Assembly (NCBI GenBank): GCA_039640505.1
Contig: CP046865.1
Location: 2,223,501 to 2,287,500 of the forward strand
Direction of reading: 5' to 3'
From: Rhodobacteraceae bacterium Araon29
Lineage (GTDB): Bacteria; Pseudomonadota; Alphaproteobacteria; Rhodobacterales; Rhodobacteraceae
Length of the DNA stretch: 64,000 bases
Position 1 is the stretch's first letter. Every line of letters starts with the position of its first letter. The position numbers were made by a program, and so were the translations under genes. Positions 53,081 through 61,843 of the stretch are shown piece by piece. The notes beneath the pieces are model-generated. The model searched no databases. It was not told where the DNA came from and worked only from the letters and a program-made list of their open reading frames with translations.

Positions 53081-54067
53081 TTAGTCTTGATTATATCTTG
53101 GTAGAACGCAGAGCATTTCATAAAGCAGGTTTGCTGCGATTAAAGCTGTGTTGCCGCTGGGGTCATAAGGTGGTGAAACCTCAACCAGGTCTCCTCCAAC
53201 GACGTTCAGGCCAGCGCATCCCCGAATGAGTTCCAAAGCCTGCCATGTGGTCAATCCGCCGATCTCCACTGTACCAGTGCCTGGTGCAAATGCCGGATCA
53301 AGGCTGTCAATATCGTATGTTATATACGTCGGGGTGTTGCCGATCTTTTTCTTGATACTCTTCATCAGTGGTGCAAGGGACTTGCCCCAGCACTCTTCGG
53401 CTTGGATGACAGTCCAACCCTGTTGGCGAGACCAATTAAAGTCATCCGGTGAATACCCTGTACCGCGCAATCCTATTTGGAAAACCTTATCGTTATTTAG
53501 CAAGCCTTCTTCGAAGGCACGCCTAAATGGTGTTCCATGCGCAATTTTTTCGCCAAACATATCATCATTAATGTCGGCATGCGCATCTATATGGATCAAA
53601 GCTACTGGCCCATATTTGGCCCCGATTGCCTGCAAAATCGGGTAGCTAATCGTATGATCCCCGCCCATCGTTAGTGGAATAACATCGTGCTTTAGCAGAT
53701 CGTCATAATACTCTGAAATTAACCTAATACTGTTTTTCAAATCAAATGTATTAATTGCCACATCACCGATGTCGGCAATGTTCATGGCATCAAACGGTGC
53801 CACTCCAGTAGCCATATTATAAGGCCGCAACATGCTAGATTCAGCGCGTATTTGACGCGGACCAAAGCGTGTTCCTGATCGGTTCGATGTTCCGATATCT
53901 AATGGGATGCCGATAAAACAGGCGTCGAGGTCACTTGCATTTTCCCGAGCAGGTAGACGCATCATAGTAGACGGCCCCCCAAAACGCGGCATATCATCTC
54001 CACACAACGGTTGAAAATATTCTTTTGGCAACGCATTCCCCCAACATATATTGTGAGCGCGTATCAT
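53081..54067 (-). CDS. Agmatinase/guanidinobutyrase-type ureohydrolase
   Basis: All six Mn-binding residues of the ureohydrolase family are present: His138 (MGGDHT), Asp161, His163, Asp165 (HIDAHADIND), Asp252 and Asp254 (YDIDSLDP). It removes urea from a guanidino compound such as agmatine or 4-guanidinobutyrate; the family alone does not decide which. Length 328 is usual for the group. It lies between a LysR regulator and the binding protein. Confidence 0.87.
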   Translation of the reverse strand: MIRAHNICWGNALPKEYFQPLCGDDMPRFGGPSTMMRLPARENASDLDACFIGIPLDIGTSNRSGTRFGPRQIRAESSMLRPYNMATGVAPFDAMNIADIGDVAINTFDLKNSIRLISEYYDDLLKHDVIPLTMGGDHTISYPILQAIGAKYGPVALIHIDAHADINDDMFGEKIAHGTPFRRAFEEGLLNNDKVFQIGLRGTGYSPDDFNWSRQQGWTVIQAEECWGKSLAPLMKSIKKKIGNTPTYITYDIDSLDPAFAPGTGTVEIGGLTTWQALELIRGCAGLNVVGGDLVEVSPPYDPSGNTALIAANLLYEMLCVLPRYNQD

Positions 54068-54127
54068 GGCTTAGAAATTACATTGATTAAATGCGATTTA
54101 TTTGAAGTAAGGTTTGATGTTTATCAA

Positions 54128-55027
54128 TTAAATGACTGCGTGAACACGTAATACAGCCGCAACAAATGTACTCAAAGCTTGGGAGGGTTTAAGTCCTTTT
54201 TTGGAAACCAGGTCAAATTCGCAATCAAACCGTGCAGCAAGTGGTGACAAACAACGTAACTGCCCGCTCTGAACCCATTGCTCTGCAAAATGATCTGGTA
54301 GATAGCCGATAAATTTCCCGCTCCTGATTAGGATCAATTGGGGCTCGATCTCGTAGACCACGGCCTTTACGTTCACCAATCCTAACTCTTCGTGGCGCCG
54401 ATCACGCCAATACCCTCGCCCGACTATGCTTTCATTGCGCAGAGTCTCCACGTCTAAATCACCTGGCTTCACCGAAAACAGCGGATGCGTCGCGCCGCAG
54501 TACAAAGAATGCACCTCTTTATGCAAAGGCTGATACTTCAAACCTGTGGCTTTATGAGGAAAGCTGCCGATACCAACATCAAGACTGCCATTCAAAACTC
54601 TTTGTTGCAGTTCTTGTGGCGTATTTTGAGAAACCTCAAATCGAATATCGTTGGGCTCTGAAAGAAATTCAGCAAAAGCTTGTTCCAATCGTAAGCCTCT
54701 GTCGGTGGCAATCGCATCTACTAATCCGACCTTTATTTTACCAACCAATTGCCCTTTGAGTGTGCTGATACCAACCGAGAATTCTTCGATATTACGTAAC
54801 AGTTTTTGAGATTCCACAAAAACCAATTTGCCCTTGTCACTTAGTTTGAATCCGCCCCGACCCCGTTGGCAAAGGATGACACCTAACCGCTGCTCTAGTG
54901 CAGTTATATGGTTGCTGATTGTTGAAGGCCCAACGTTCAGCTCTGTTTGCGCAGCCGCAAAACCGCCATGCCGTACAACGGCATCAAAAACTTTGAGAAG
55001 ACGAAAATCGGTTCCAGACAAGCGCAT
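54128..55027 (-). CDS. LysR family transcriptional regulator
   Basis: The N-terminal winged helix contains FAAAQTELNVGPSTISNHITALEQRLG; the remaining 210 residues form the inducer-binding domain. It has the same direction as the guanidino operon and lies 60 bp upstream of its first enzyme gene, so it probably regulates that operon and may be cotranscribed. Confidence 0.86.
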   Translation of the reverse strand: MRLSGTDFRLLKVFDAVVRHGGFAAAQTELNVGPSTISNHITALEQRLGVILCQRGRGGFKLSDKGKLVFVESQKLLRNIEEFSVGISTLKGQLVGKIKVGLVDAIATDRGLRLEQAFAEFLSEPNDIRFEVSQNTPQELQQRVLNGSLDVGIGSFPHKATGLKYQPLHKEVHSLYCGATHPLFSVKPGDLDVETLRNESIVGRGYWRDRRHEELGLVNVKAVVYEIEPQLILIRSGKFIGYLPDHFAEQWVQSGQLRCLSPLAARFDCEFDLVSKKGLKPSQALSTFVAAVLRVHAVI

Positions 55028-55436
55028 TCACATTGATAAACATAAATACTGATGACAGTAAATAATGATTTTATCCAACTGAACGATTTACTAAGGGTTA
55101 CAAAAAACTTTATGGCACTCGAGGGATTGTCCAGCCCCCAATTTATGTACCATTTTTTAATAGAGTTTCTGGAACGGGCGGTCTCCAGGGATCAGAGGCG
55201 CTGAGATTTTTTTCTGGCGAGAGCTGTGTATTAAGTAACCTTTCGGTATTTGATGTGGACACTCTATCAAATAAGTCTGGAGTTCTGCCCGCTTTGAGGG
55301 TCAGGCGCTTAATGAATATCGCCAAGAAGGGCTTCAATACTGTTCGCATCAAAAGATCCACTACCATCTATGTATCACGCTCACCGTCTAACTGTTTTCA
55401 GCGGCTTAGGAAAAACTGCGCAATTTGCGCACTTTT
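55028..55436. other. Non-coding stretch upstream of the LysR gene
   Basis: About 410 bp. The first 60 bp next to the LysR start are AT-rich and may hold its promoter. No gene or clear repeat was recognised. Confidence 0.4.
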
Positions 55437-55940
55437 TCATTTACTAGGACCGATTGTATTTGAGTAAATAACTAAGCTAGATACCACAAAAATGATCGGT
55501 GTAAGCCCGGCTAAAGCCCATGTAACGTCATCAGCTCTCAATGGAGGTACTAAGTCGAAAACCTCCAAGAAGCCAATTGAAGCAAACAATAACTGCGGGG
55601 GAATGAATAGCAGGAAGAGTGCTCCCACAATAGAATTAATCGCGTTTCCTCCTTTGAGTTTTTCTAAACCGGTCCCGTTCAAACAATAATATGCCCAATA
55701 AGCCCCCAAGCAATACACAAAAAAATTGCTGTTACTATCAAGATTTACATTGGATAGTGACTCTATTGCGGGTCCGATAGATAAAGCTAGGCCATACAAG
55801 TTCCAATAAATATTTTTTCCAAACGACCGAAGCGCTTCACTTATTGATCCTTCAGGCCACCAAATAAAGCGGCCAGCATAGAAAAAAAGTACTGCATAAC
55901 TTCCGTTGATCAATGAGTTTATAAAATCATTGCCGTCCAT
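55437..55940 (-). CDS. Hypothetical integral membrane protein
   Basis: A 167-residue protein with about four membrane segments (around residues 10-28, 45-60, 70-88 and 100-160) and a polar N-terminus MDGNDFINSL. No family was recognised. Neighbouring DNA is non-coding on both sides, and the gene may be part of an accessory island. The start is ATG. Confidence 0.55.
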   Translation of the reverse strand: MDGNDFINSLINGSYAVLFFYAGRFIWWPEGSISEALRSFGKNIYWNLYGLALSIGPAIESLSNVNLDSNSNFFVYCLGAYWAYYCLNGTGLEKLKGGNAINSIVGALFLLFIPPQLLFASIGFLEVFDLVPPLRADDVTWALAGLTPIIFVVSSLVIYSNTIGPSK

Positions 55941-56180
55941 AGAGCTTATGCCTTGTGTTAAATAAAAATCTTTTAACCTATTTTAATAAAGTAGACGATC
56001 TTCTGCAGTCGCTGTCCTACTATGGCGAACTGAAACAGGATCAACGCCTGTTGAAAAAAGTAAAGACTAACGCTTGAAACACCTCATCCTATTTTTACAA
56101 GCATCCTAATTTTTCGACATCAGCACTGACGTTTCTACCGTTATCAGCTATTGTTTCATGTAAATCAAAGGTCTAGAATT

Positions 56181-56885
56181 ATGGAAAATCTAGGGGATTT
56201 GCTGATGAATTGGGTGCCATACGAGGAAGTCGTGCGTCGTCAGGTAGACGAGCATGATATAGATAACCTTAGACAATTCTACCACGAAGATTTCATTTAT
56301 CTGCGTGAGACAGAAATGCTTTCTTTTGAGGACGTAGGGCAACATATCATCGATGATTTTGTGAGTGGAAAATTTATTTCAAAAAATCGTAAAACACTGC
56401 ATGAGGACGAGTGCTCAAGCACATTTGAGCATGATGTTACAGCCATTGAGCCCCATAGAGGAATAGTAGCAGGTGACACCTACAGAGTGAGGAATATTAT
56501 CCAAAAAAAAGATGGATTGTTTTGGCGACAGAACATTTATGGAATCAAAAAAATAAGTCCCAGCGAAATGGAGAGGGGTACAAAAAAAATAGCCCGGATC
56601 AATATGGTTGATTTTTCTTCTGAAGAGGATATGGCCATTAGGTTGGCTGATTATGAAGCCAAAGCGCAGAGTATCTTCACTGATGCGGAAATTCTGATGA
56701 CCGTCAAAGTCAGCGCCACATCTGCCTTAACGATTTCTATTTATCCTGATGAAGTAAGTGCAGAGGCTTCTTTGGCTTTACGTGATCAACATTTCAAAGA
56801 GCACAAAGACAAACAAACGGGCTGGCATTTAGAAGGTGAACTGGGCATGTTTTTCCTGAAAGAGACCAGTGATCTGCGATCCTAG
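56181..56885 (+). CDS. Two-domain protein: NTF2/SnoaL-like plus antibiotic-monooxygenase-like domain
   Basis: Residues 1-130 (VDEHDIDNLRQFYHEDFIYL, GIVAGDTYRVRNII, GLFWRQNIYGIKK) look like a SnoaL/NTF2-like cone fold. Residues 140-234 (IARINMVDFSSEEDMAIRLADYE, ALTISIYPDEVSAEAS) look like an ABM ferredoxin-like domain. Such domains occur in small oxygenases and cyclases, but no function can be given. The ATG at MENLGDLL is used. A broken single-domain NTF2 gene lies at 45525. Confidence 0.55.
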   Translation: MENLGDLLMNWVPYEEVVRRQVDEHDIDNLRQFYHEDFIYLRETEMLSFEDVGQHIIDDFVSGKFISKNRKTLHEDECSSTFEHDVTAIEPHRGIVAGDTYRVRNIIQKKDGLFWRQNIYGIKKISPSEMERGTKKIARINMVDFSSEEDMAIRLADYEAKAQSIFTDAEILMTVKVSATSALTISIYPDEVSAEASLALRDQHFKEHKDKQTGWHLEGELGMFFLKETSDLRS

Positions 56886-56995
56886 TAATTCCAGCTTCAA
56901 AGAAAAATGGTAAGGTAAGTGATATTTGGGCGACCGATGGCGAATATGATAGATTTGTCATTAAAGAGAGAAAGTTCACGTACGCATTGGCATAT

Positions 56996-57529
56996 CTAGG
57001 AGGTGCAATCTTGATTGCTGCGACTTGTGATCGTTTCTAATCCCCAGTAATCTAAAAAAGAGAATCCTATCGCTAAAAATATCCCTACAACGACATGACT
57101 AGAAGTAGACAGTAATCTGGTTAGATTTGGGTTAGGTGTTTTATTTCCCATAAAACCTTTTCCAGTTACAGGAAGATAAAAAAACCAAGGAACAATCACT
57201 GACATTAATCCGAAAATTAATCCAGATAAGATTGAAGTGTCTAAAACATCAAAAGCTGCCAGAAAAAGATAGTAAGCAAACCCGTAACCTACGCCGACAC
57301 AATAGTGAAAAAACCATCCAATTTGTTATTCATATTTTACTGGATTTTCATCTTCTAAATTTTGATTAACGATCATTTTGTTGCTAATCAACATTATCAA
57401 CCATCTACCAGCAGTAGACCAGTTCGTAGGTGGAATTTTAAATATCAAAAATAAAATTCTTTGCCATAGATCCATCCCAACACAACAAAAAATGCCTGCG
57501 ATAATTGAGACAAATATAAAGTGTCCCAT
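56996..57529 (-). pseudogene. DUF2938-like membrane protein gene with one in-frame stop
   Basis: The frame starts MGHFIFVSIIAGIFCCVGMD, continues TNWSTAGRWL and reaches TAA at 57326-57328. It then goes on in the same frame with IGWFFHYCVGVGYG, GLMSVIVPWFFYLP and GNKTPNPNLTRLLSTSSHVVVG. Together the 177 codons match the DUF2938 family of small four-helix membrane proteins. A single nonsense change is the only lesion seen. Confidence 0.7.
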
Positions 57530-57587
57530 ATACTCAGGTTACCAATTCTTTTTCTATCAGACAATCACTGAGGAAAGAGAAAAAGAA

Positions 57588-57869
57588 TTAATCCGCAGTA
57601 ACCTTATACTTCACATTGGTCCCAACCTTTTGCATCAATAAAGAACCATTGTCAGCAATCACGTAGCCAGACATCAGAGAACTTTTCTGGCTCTCTAAAG
57701 CATTGTCCCGATTGTGCCTTTTGGCAATGTCTATCCATTCAATTTCAGACATCCTTCTTAATATTTTTCCATTCTGAAGAGTTACGATTTTACGGTTATT
57801 CGCAGTAAATTCGCTGAACTCAGAGAGAGTTCTTGGTGGCTTAGGCTACTCCGTCTGATCTTGGTCCAT
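57588..57869 (-). pseudogene. Small hypothetical gene interrupted by a stop at codon 8
   Basis: A strong AAGGAG site precedes an ATG reading MDQDQTE, then TAG (57846-57848), then 85 open codons in the same frame (PKPPRTLSEFSEF ... KVGTNVKYKVTAD). The good ribosome binding site and long open frame suggest a recently broken gene. No family recognised. Read-through or an internal start cannot be excluded. Confidence 0.5.
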
Positions 57870-57959
57870 TAGGCTTCTCCTTGGGCAATATGTATGGGTC
57901 TGTGATGCATTTCATGGGATGACCATTATGGCTCTACACAACCCTTCTGGATGCGAAGA

Positions 57960-59387
57960 CTATTTTTTTGTTATAGCTTTAGTTTCTAGGTATTCATGAA
58001 ACCCCAAAGGTCCAGCTTCACGTCCATTTCCAGATTGATTATACCCACCAAATGGCACATCATAGTCACCCACATGCCCATTCACATTGACGACACCAGC
58101 CCTTAAACGACGGCTAACTCTGTCAATTCGGCTATTATCCGTTGATTGTATATACGCAGCGAGACCGTATGGAGTATCGTTGGCAAGTTCTATAGCATGT
58201 TCTTCGTTTTCAAATGGAATAATAGATAAAACAGGGCCAAAAACCTCATTCTGCGCTATAGACATATCGTTATCCACATCTGTAAATAAAGTTGGCCTAA
58301 TGTAATACCCTTTGTTGAAGCCTTTGGGCAGGCCCAATCCTCCAACAGCAAGATTAGCCCCCTCATCTATGCCAATTTTAATCAAATTTTGAATATTATC
58401 AAATTGCCGTTTGTTTACTACAGGCCCAATATGGGTGCCCTCGACCATTGGATCACCTATTTTTACGGAAGCAACTTCTGCCGTAACTAATTCGACAACT
58501 TTGTCATATACAGATTTCTCAACAAGAAGTCTTGAAGCAGCATCGCAAGATTGGCCATTATTTATAAAACATGCATCGACTGAAATTCTTGCTGCTGTCT
58601 CTAAGTTTGCATCTGCAAAAAGTAAATTCGGAGACTTGCCACCCAACTCTAAGGTCACCCGCTTTATACTATCAGCTGCGCCTTTAGTGATGGCTTTACC
58701 TGCTCTCGTTGATCCAGTAAATGATATCATATGAATGTCTGGATGATTTGTGATCGCTCGACCGACACTTGGCCCATCACCGTTAATCAGGTTAAAAACT
58801 CCGGGGGGGCATCCTGCTTCATGAAGAACTTCTGCCAGCATGACAGAGCTTAGTGGAGAGTATTCACTAGGCTTAAGCACCATCGTACACCCCGCAGCCA
58901 ATGCCGGTGCAACTTTGATCATTACTTGATTCACGGGCCAATTCCATGGTGTAATCATCCCAACAATTCCCACGGGCTCGTCCACCAAAGTTGAACCTCC
59001 TCGTGCTGAGGGTCTCTCAAATCTATGACTTTTAAGAGCCTCTACAGCCGCCTCAATATGTCCTATACCAACTGGCATGTGAACTTCCCTAGAGAATGAA
59101 ATTGTTGTCCCCATTTCATATGGCATTATTTTGACAAATTCTTCCGCTCGAGATTCATATACTGCAAGGATGCGCTCCAACAATGCTACGCGATCTTTAA
59201 CAGTACTAAACTGCCAGGATTTAAAAGCCTCGCGAGCAGCGTCAACTGCCATATTTACATCAGCTTCACTACCCATCGAAATAGACGCGATTATTTCCTC
59301 ATTACCAGGATGAATTATATCAAATTTCTTTGCACTAACCGGATCAGACCAAGCGCCATTTATATAAAATTTTTCATTATTTGACAT
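57960..59387 (-). CDS. NAD(P)-dependent aldehyde dehydrogenase
   Basis: All catalytic features of the ALDH superfamily are present: Asn149 (TPWNWP), Lys172 (LKPSE), Glu247 (TLELGGKSPN) and Cys281 (NNGQSCDAASR). The 475-residue length is normal. Cofactor preference and substrate are unclear. It is a single gene; an aldehyde from polyamine or guanidino catabolism is possible but the operon is 3 kb away. Confidence 0.9.
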   Translation of the reverse strand: MSNNEKFYINGAWSDPVSAKKFDIIHPGNEEIIASISMGSEADVNMAVDAAREAFKSWQFSTVKDRVALLERILAVYESRAEEFVKIMPYEMGTTISFSREVHMPVGIGHIEAAVEALKSHRFERPSARGGSTLVDEPVGIVGMITPWNWPVNQVMIKVAPALAAGCTMVLKPSEYSPLSSVMLAEVLHEAGCPPGVFNLINGDGPSVGRAITNHPDIHMISFTGSTRAGKAITKGAADSIKRVTLELGGKSPNLLFADANLETAARISVDACFINNGQSCDAASRLLVEKSVYDKVVELVTAEVASVKIGDPMVEGTHIGPVVNKRQFDNIQNLIKIGIDEGANLAVGGLGLPKGFNKGYYIRPTLFTDVDNDMSIAQNEVFGPVLSIIPFENEEHAIELANDTPYGLAAYIQSTDNSRIDRVSRRLRAGVVNVNGHVGDYDVPFGGYNQSGNGREAGPLGFHEYLETKAITKK

Positions 59388-59739
59388 GGATCACCCCACT
59401 TTTTTTTACAAGATAAATAACATTGTCGTACTGTTAGCAATAATTATTTATGCGCATTACAGACAAACTTATCGTAAAAATGGAACTTACTATTGGGACA
59501 GTTCCCTCTAGTCAAAAACTTTGATGTTAATAATTTATTAAATATTTTTTACTCATCAAAAAAATAGAAAGGCATTAAATGAAGTATGCCAAGCACTAAA
59601 TTTTGATACAATAGAAACTTATTGCTTTTTAAATTGATCATCAACTGCTTGTTAATATTATACAGCGTATTTGCAAGATAACGGGCGACAGAGATGAGCA
59701 GGATCGTATGAACTGCGTGAGAACTTCAGTTGGCAAGCC
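59388..59739. other. AT-rich spacer upstream of the aldehyde dehydrogenase
   Basis: The first 250 bp are very AT-rich and probably contain the dehydrogenase promoter. From about 59690 the composition changes, with an open plus-strand frame (GKPHDELRGYNGLVDCIG) that looks like a piece of an unidentified gene abutting the IS3 fragment. Confidence 0.4.
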
Positions 59740-59829
59740 TCACGATGAACTTCGAGGATATAATGGTTTAGTGGACTGTATTGGAAAGGCTCCAGCGGAT
59801 CGTATAGCAAAGCTTGTTGGGCAATACTG

Positions 59830-60003
59830 CGGTCGTGGAGAACGATCCACCAGCGCGTTCAGGCCGCCTTCAACCCACCGAGCATACCAATCGTAATAGG
59901 TGCTGCTAGGAACCCCAATCATCGACAGGGTCTGTTTGACCGGCAAGTGTGAGGCTTCCACGGTGTGGATGATTTCAATCTTCTCAGAGGCGGAATATCT
60001 CAT
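59830..60003 (-). pseudogene. IS3-family OrfB, N-terminal fragment
   Basis: YSASEKIEIIHTVEASHLPVKQTL and STYYDWYARWVEGGLNAL are the normal start of this OrfB subgroup. After DRSPRP the sequence changes and the DDE integrase core is absent. The open frame runs on to 59740 through non-homologous sequence. Confidence 0.75.
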
Positions 60004-60374
60004 TCGTCGAACTCCCCATCCCCGAGCATGCTTTTTTTAAGCAGGCGGTTCTCAAGCGTTAGCTCCGCGACCACCTCTTTCAAGGCAGATGATTGCGAAC
60101 GCAACTCTTTGACCTCAGGAGAGGACGCCTGGCGTGCAGTATCGCCCGCCAAACGGTTCTTGCCAGCCTCCAGGAATTCCTTCGACCATGAGTAGTAAAG
60201 GCTCTCGGCAATACCCTCGCGGCGGCACAGACCTGCAATGCTTTCCTCGCCGCGTAGACCAGCCAGCACAATCCTGATCTTCTCTTCTGCACAATAGTGC
60301 TTACGCGTCTTACGCTTGATACCTCTGACCAACTTATCAGCGGCTTCTTTCGATGTTCCGGATCTCTTATTCAT
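60000..60374 (-). CDS. IS3-family OrfA (helix-turn-helix protein)
   Basis: A 124-residue HTH_Tnp_1 protein: YCAEEKIRIVLAGLRGEESIAGLCRREGIAESLYYSW, then a Leu-zipper-like C-terminus (LKEVVAELTLENRLLKKS). It overlaps OrfB by 4 bp. The frame is intact, but the element lacks the catalytic part of OrfB. Confidence 0.85.
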   Translation of the reverse strand: MNKRSGTSKEAADKLVRGIKRKTRKHYCAEEKIRIVLAGLRGEESIAGLCRREGIAESLYYSWSKEFLEAGKNRLAGDTARQASSPEVKELRSQSSALKEVVAELTLENRLLKKSMLGDGEFDE

Positions 60375-60650
60375 CTTCGCTCCTTAAGAGCTGCGATGAA
60401 CCAGAAACCCTCCCTTGCTTAAACCGCTAAATCTTTCCGGTAGGCGATGACGTCAGACAACTTCCCTACAAAAGACTTCTTAAGCTCAAGCGCATACTCA
60501 GATATGGCAAAGTTTAAGATTGCGTCCTTTTATTCTTGAATTCCAAGGTAAAGTGAATTTTCAGCAAAACTGACTAAAATAGTGTTATTTGCCTTGATGC
60601 AATGCAGTTTTATATACTTAACGTAAAGGGTAGCCATCGAGGTTAAGACT

Positions 60651-60815
60651 ATGAAAAGAAATTTTATCTTAGCGGTAGCACTATGGCTATTGTCCACAGC
60701 AGCATTTGGGCAAACGTTCCCTGCTTGCCCGGACCCCGGAAATGACCCATCCAAATTTTGCCCAGTTGGGCAAATATGGAGTGAAACCGCAAATGACTGC
60801 ATTTTAATGGCTTGA
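60651..60815 (+). CDS. Small secreted Cys-containing peptide
   Basis: A 54-codon gene with a GAGG site before its ATG. MKRNFILAVALWLLSTAAFG is a clear signal peptide, leaving a mature peptide of about 34 residues with three Cys spaced roughly 10-12 apart (ACPDPGN, KFCPVG, NDCIL). No family recognised. It lies 150 bp upstream of another exported protein gene in the same direction, perhaps one transcript. Confidence 0.6.
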   Translation: MKRNFILAVALWLLSTAAFGQTFPACPDPGNDPSKFCPVGQIWSETANDCILMA

Positions 60816-60963
60816 GACGCCAATTTTTGATTTTTTTGCTTTCAGCCGATGAATGCCAGCGGTCTGGAAACAGAAATCCATCAATACTGCATGAAATTGC
60901 TTGTTGGTCGTTGGCACCTTCATCACGTGTAATGAGGATTTTTACTCTGAATTGAGGTAGATA

Positions 60964-61515
60964 ATGAAAGTTTTGAAATTTAGTATTTCTATTTTTTTGG
61001 CCGCATTTTTGCAGCTGTCACAAGCTGCTGCATCAACTACAAGCCAAACCCTTTTAGATAACCTAGCAAATGCAAAAACGCTTGAGCAGGCAGAACCGAT
61101 TATCTCTGCTCTTTGGGAAACTTGGATGAGCAGTCATAGAGTCGAGAACGAAAAAGTTTTGATGGAGCAAGGCGTTCTCGCAATGAGAAAAGGCAACCTT
61201 GAGCAGGCGGAAATGCTTTTCGGGGATCTCATAAATCAAAACCCTAACTTCACAGAAGCTTGGAATAAACGGGCTACTGTGCGCTACATGATGTCCAATT
61301 TCAAAGAGTCGCGGGACGATGTCTTTGAAGTACTTCAACGTGAACCCCGCCATTTCGGTGCGATTTCTGGCCTTGGCATGATTAACCTTCGCCTTGGTGA
61401 TCTAAGCGCTGCTTTGAACGCATATAAGAATTTGCAGCGCATCTTTCCGGCAAGTCCAGAAGCCAGCCGGTATATCCCGATTTTACGCAAAAAATTGAAC
61501 CTGATGGATTTGTAG
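60964..61515 (+). CDS. Exported TPR-repeat protein
   Basis: A signal peptide (MKVLKFSISIFLAAFLQLSQAAA) leads to 160 mature residues with three TPR-like units (GNLEQAEMLFGDLINQNPN, NFKESRDDVFEVLQREPR, GDLSAALNAYKNLQRIFP). Probably a periplasmic scaffold; partners unknown. The GAGGTAG before the ATG is an adequate binding site. Similar short TPR proteins are widespread in alphaproteobacteria. Confidence 0.8.
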   Translation: MKVLKFSISIFLAAFLQLSQAAASTTSQTLLDNLANAKTLEQAEPIISALWETWMSSHRVENEKVLMEQGVLAMRKGNLEQAEMLFGDLINQNPNFTEAWNKRATVRYMMSNFKESRDDVFEVLQREPRHFGAISGLGMINLRLGDLSAALNAYKNLQRIFPASPEASRYIPILRKKLNLMDL

Positions 61516-61541
61516 CAAGGCGCTGTGGCACACTTCTTTAT

Positions 61542-61843
61542 TCAGTGCGAACAGACTTCAAAACCAGACATTTCAAAACACGTATAGCCGTAAAAATCCA
61601 AGTGCCCGCGCCCAATAACGTGAGAGCCTGTCATCCTGAGATGAGACCAGTACTCATCCAACTTAGCCCAACCAACATAGCACCCGATTTAGCAGTCTGC
61701 GCAGACCTCGTCTTAAGCCCCTGAACAATACGGGGATAGGAATAATGGCTCAAAAGGTCTGCGGGAACACGTCTCGAGAAGTAGTAAAACCCGGCACGGT
61801 TAAACGTGTAAGGGACTTTTTTGGTCAGTAATCTGGTCAACAT
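61542..61843 (-). pseudogene. Frameshifted N-terminal part of a tyrosine recombinase (integrase)
   Basis: The start frame reads FNRAGFYYFSRRVPADLLSHY and IVQGLKTRSAQTAK, the N-terminal arm-binding region of phage-type integrases. A shift near 61670 leads into a second frame with AKLDEYWSHLRMTGSHVIGRGHL before a stop. The catalytic domain is absent. It lies about 90 bp from a tRNA-end-like sequence, as expected for a former integrative element. Confidence 0.68.

Larger units (their letters stand above)
59740..60374 (-). mobile_element. Truncated IS3-family insertion sequence
   Basis: An intact OrfA and the first third of OrfB remain. The OrfB homology ends after DRSPRP near 59830, where unrelated sequence begins. 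A possible terminal end is the TGTCTGACGTCATCG read from 60458 on the minus strand, not confirmed. Confidence 0.75.

Noticed and set aside
55143-55367. 74-codon minus-strand open frame upstream of LysR
   Set aside because: No domain or binding site support; lies in a non-coding spacer.
59708-59896. 62-codon plus-strand open frame (DELRGYNGLVDCIG)
   Set aside because: Starts in an unidentified fragment and runs into the IS3 piece on the opposite strand; not supported as a gene.
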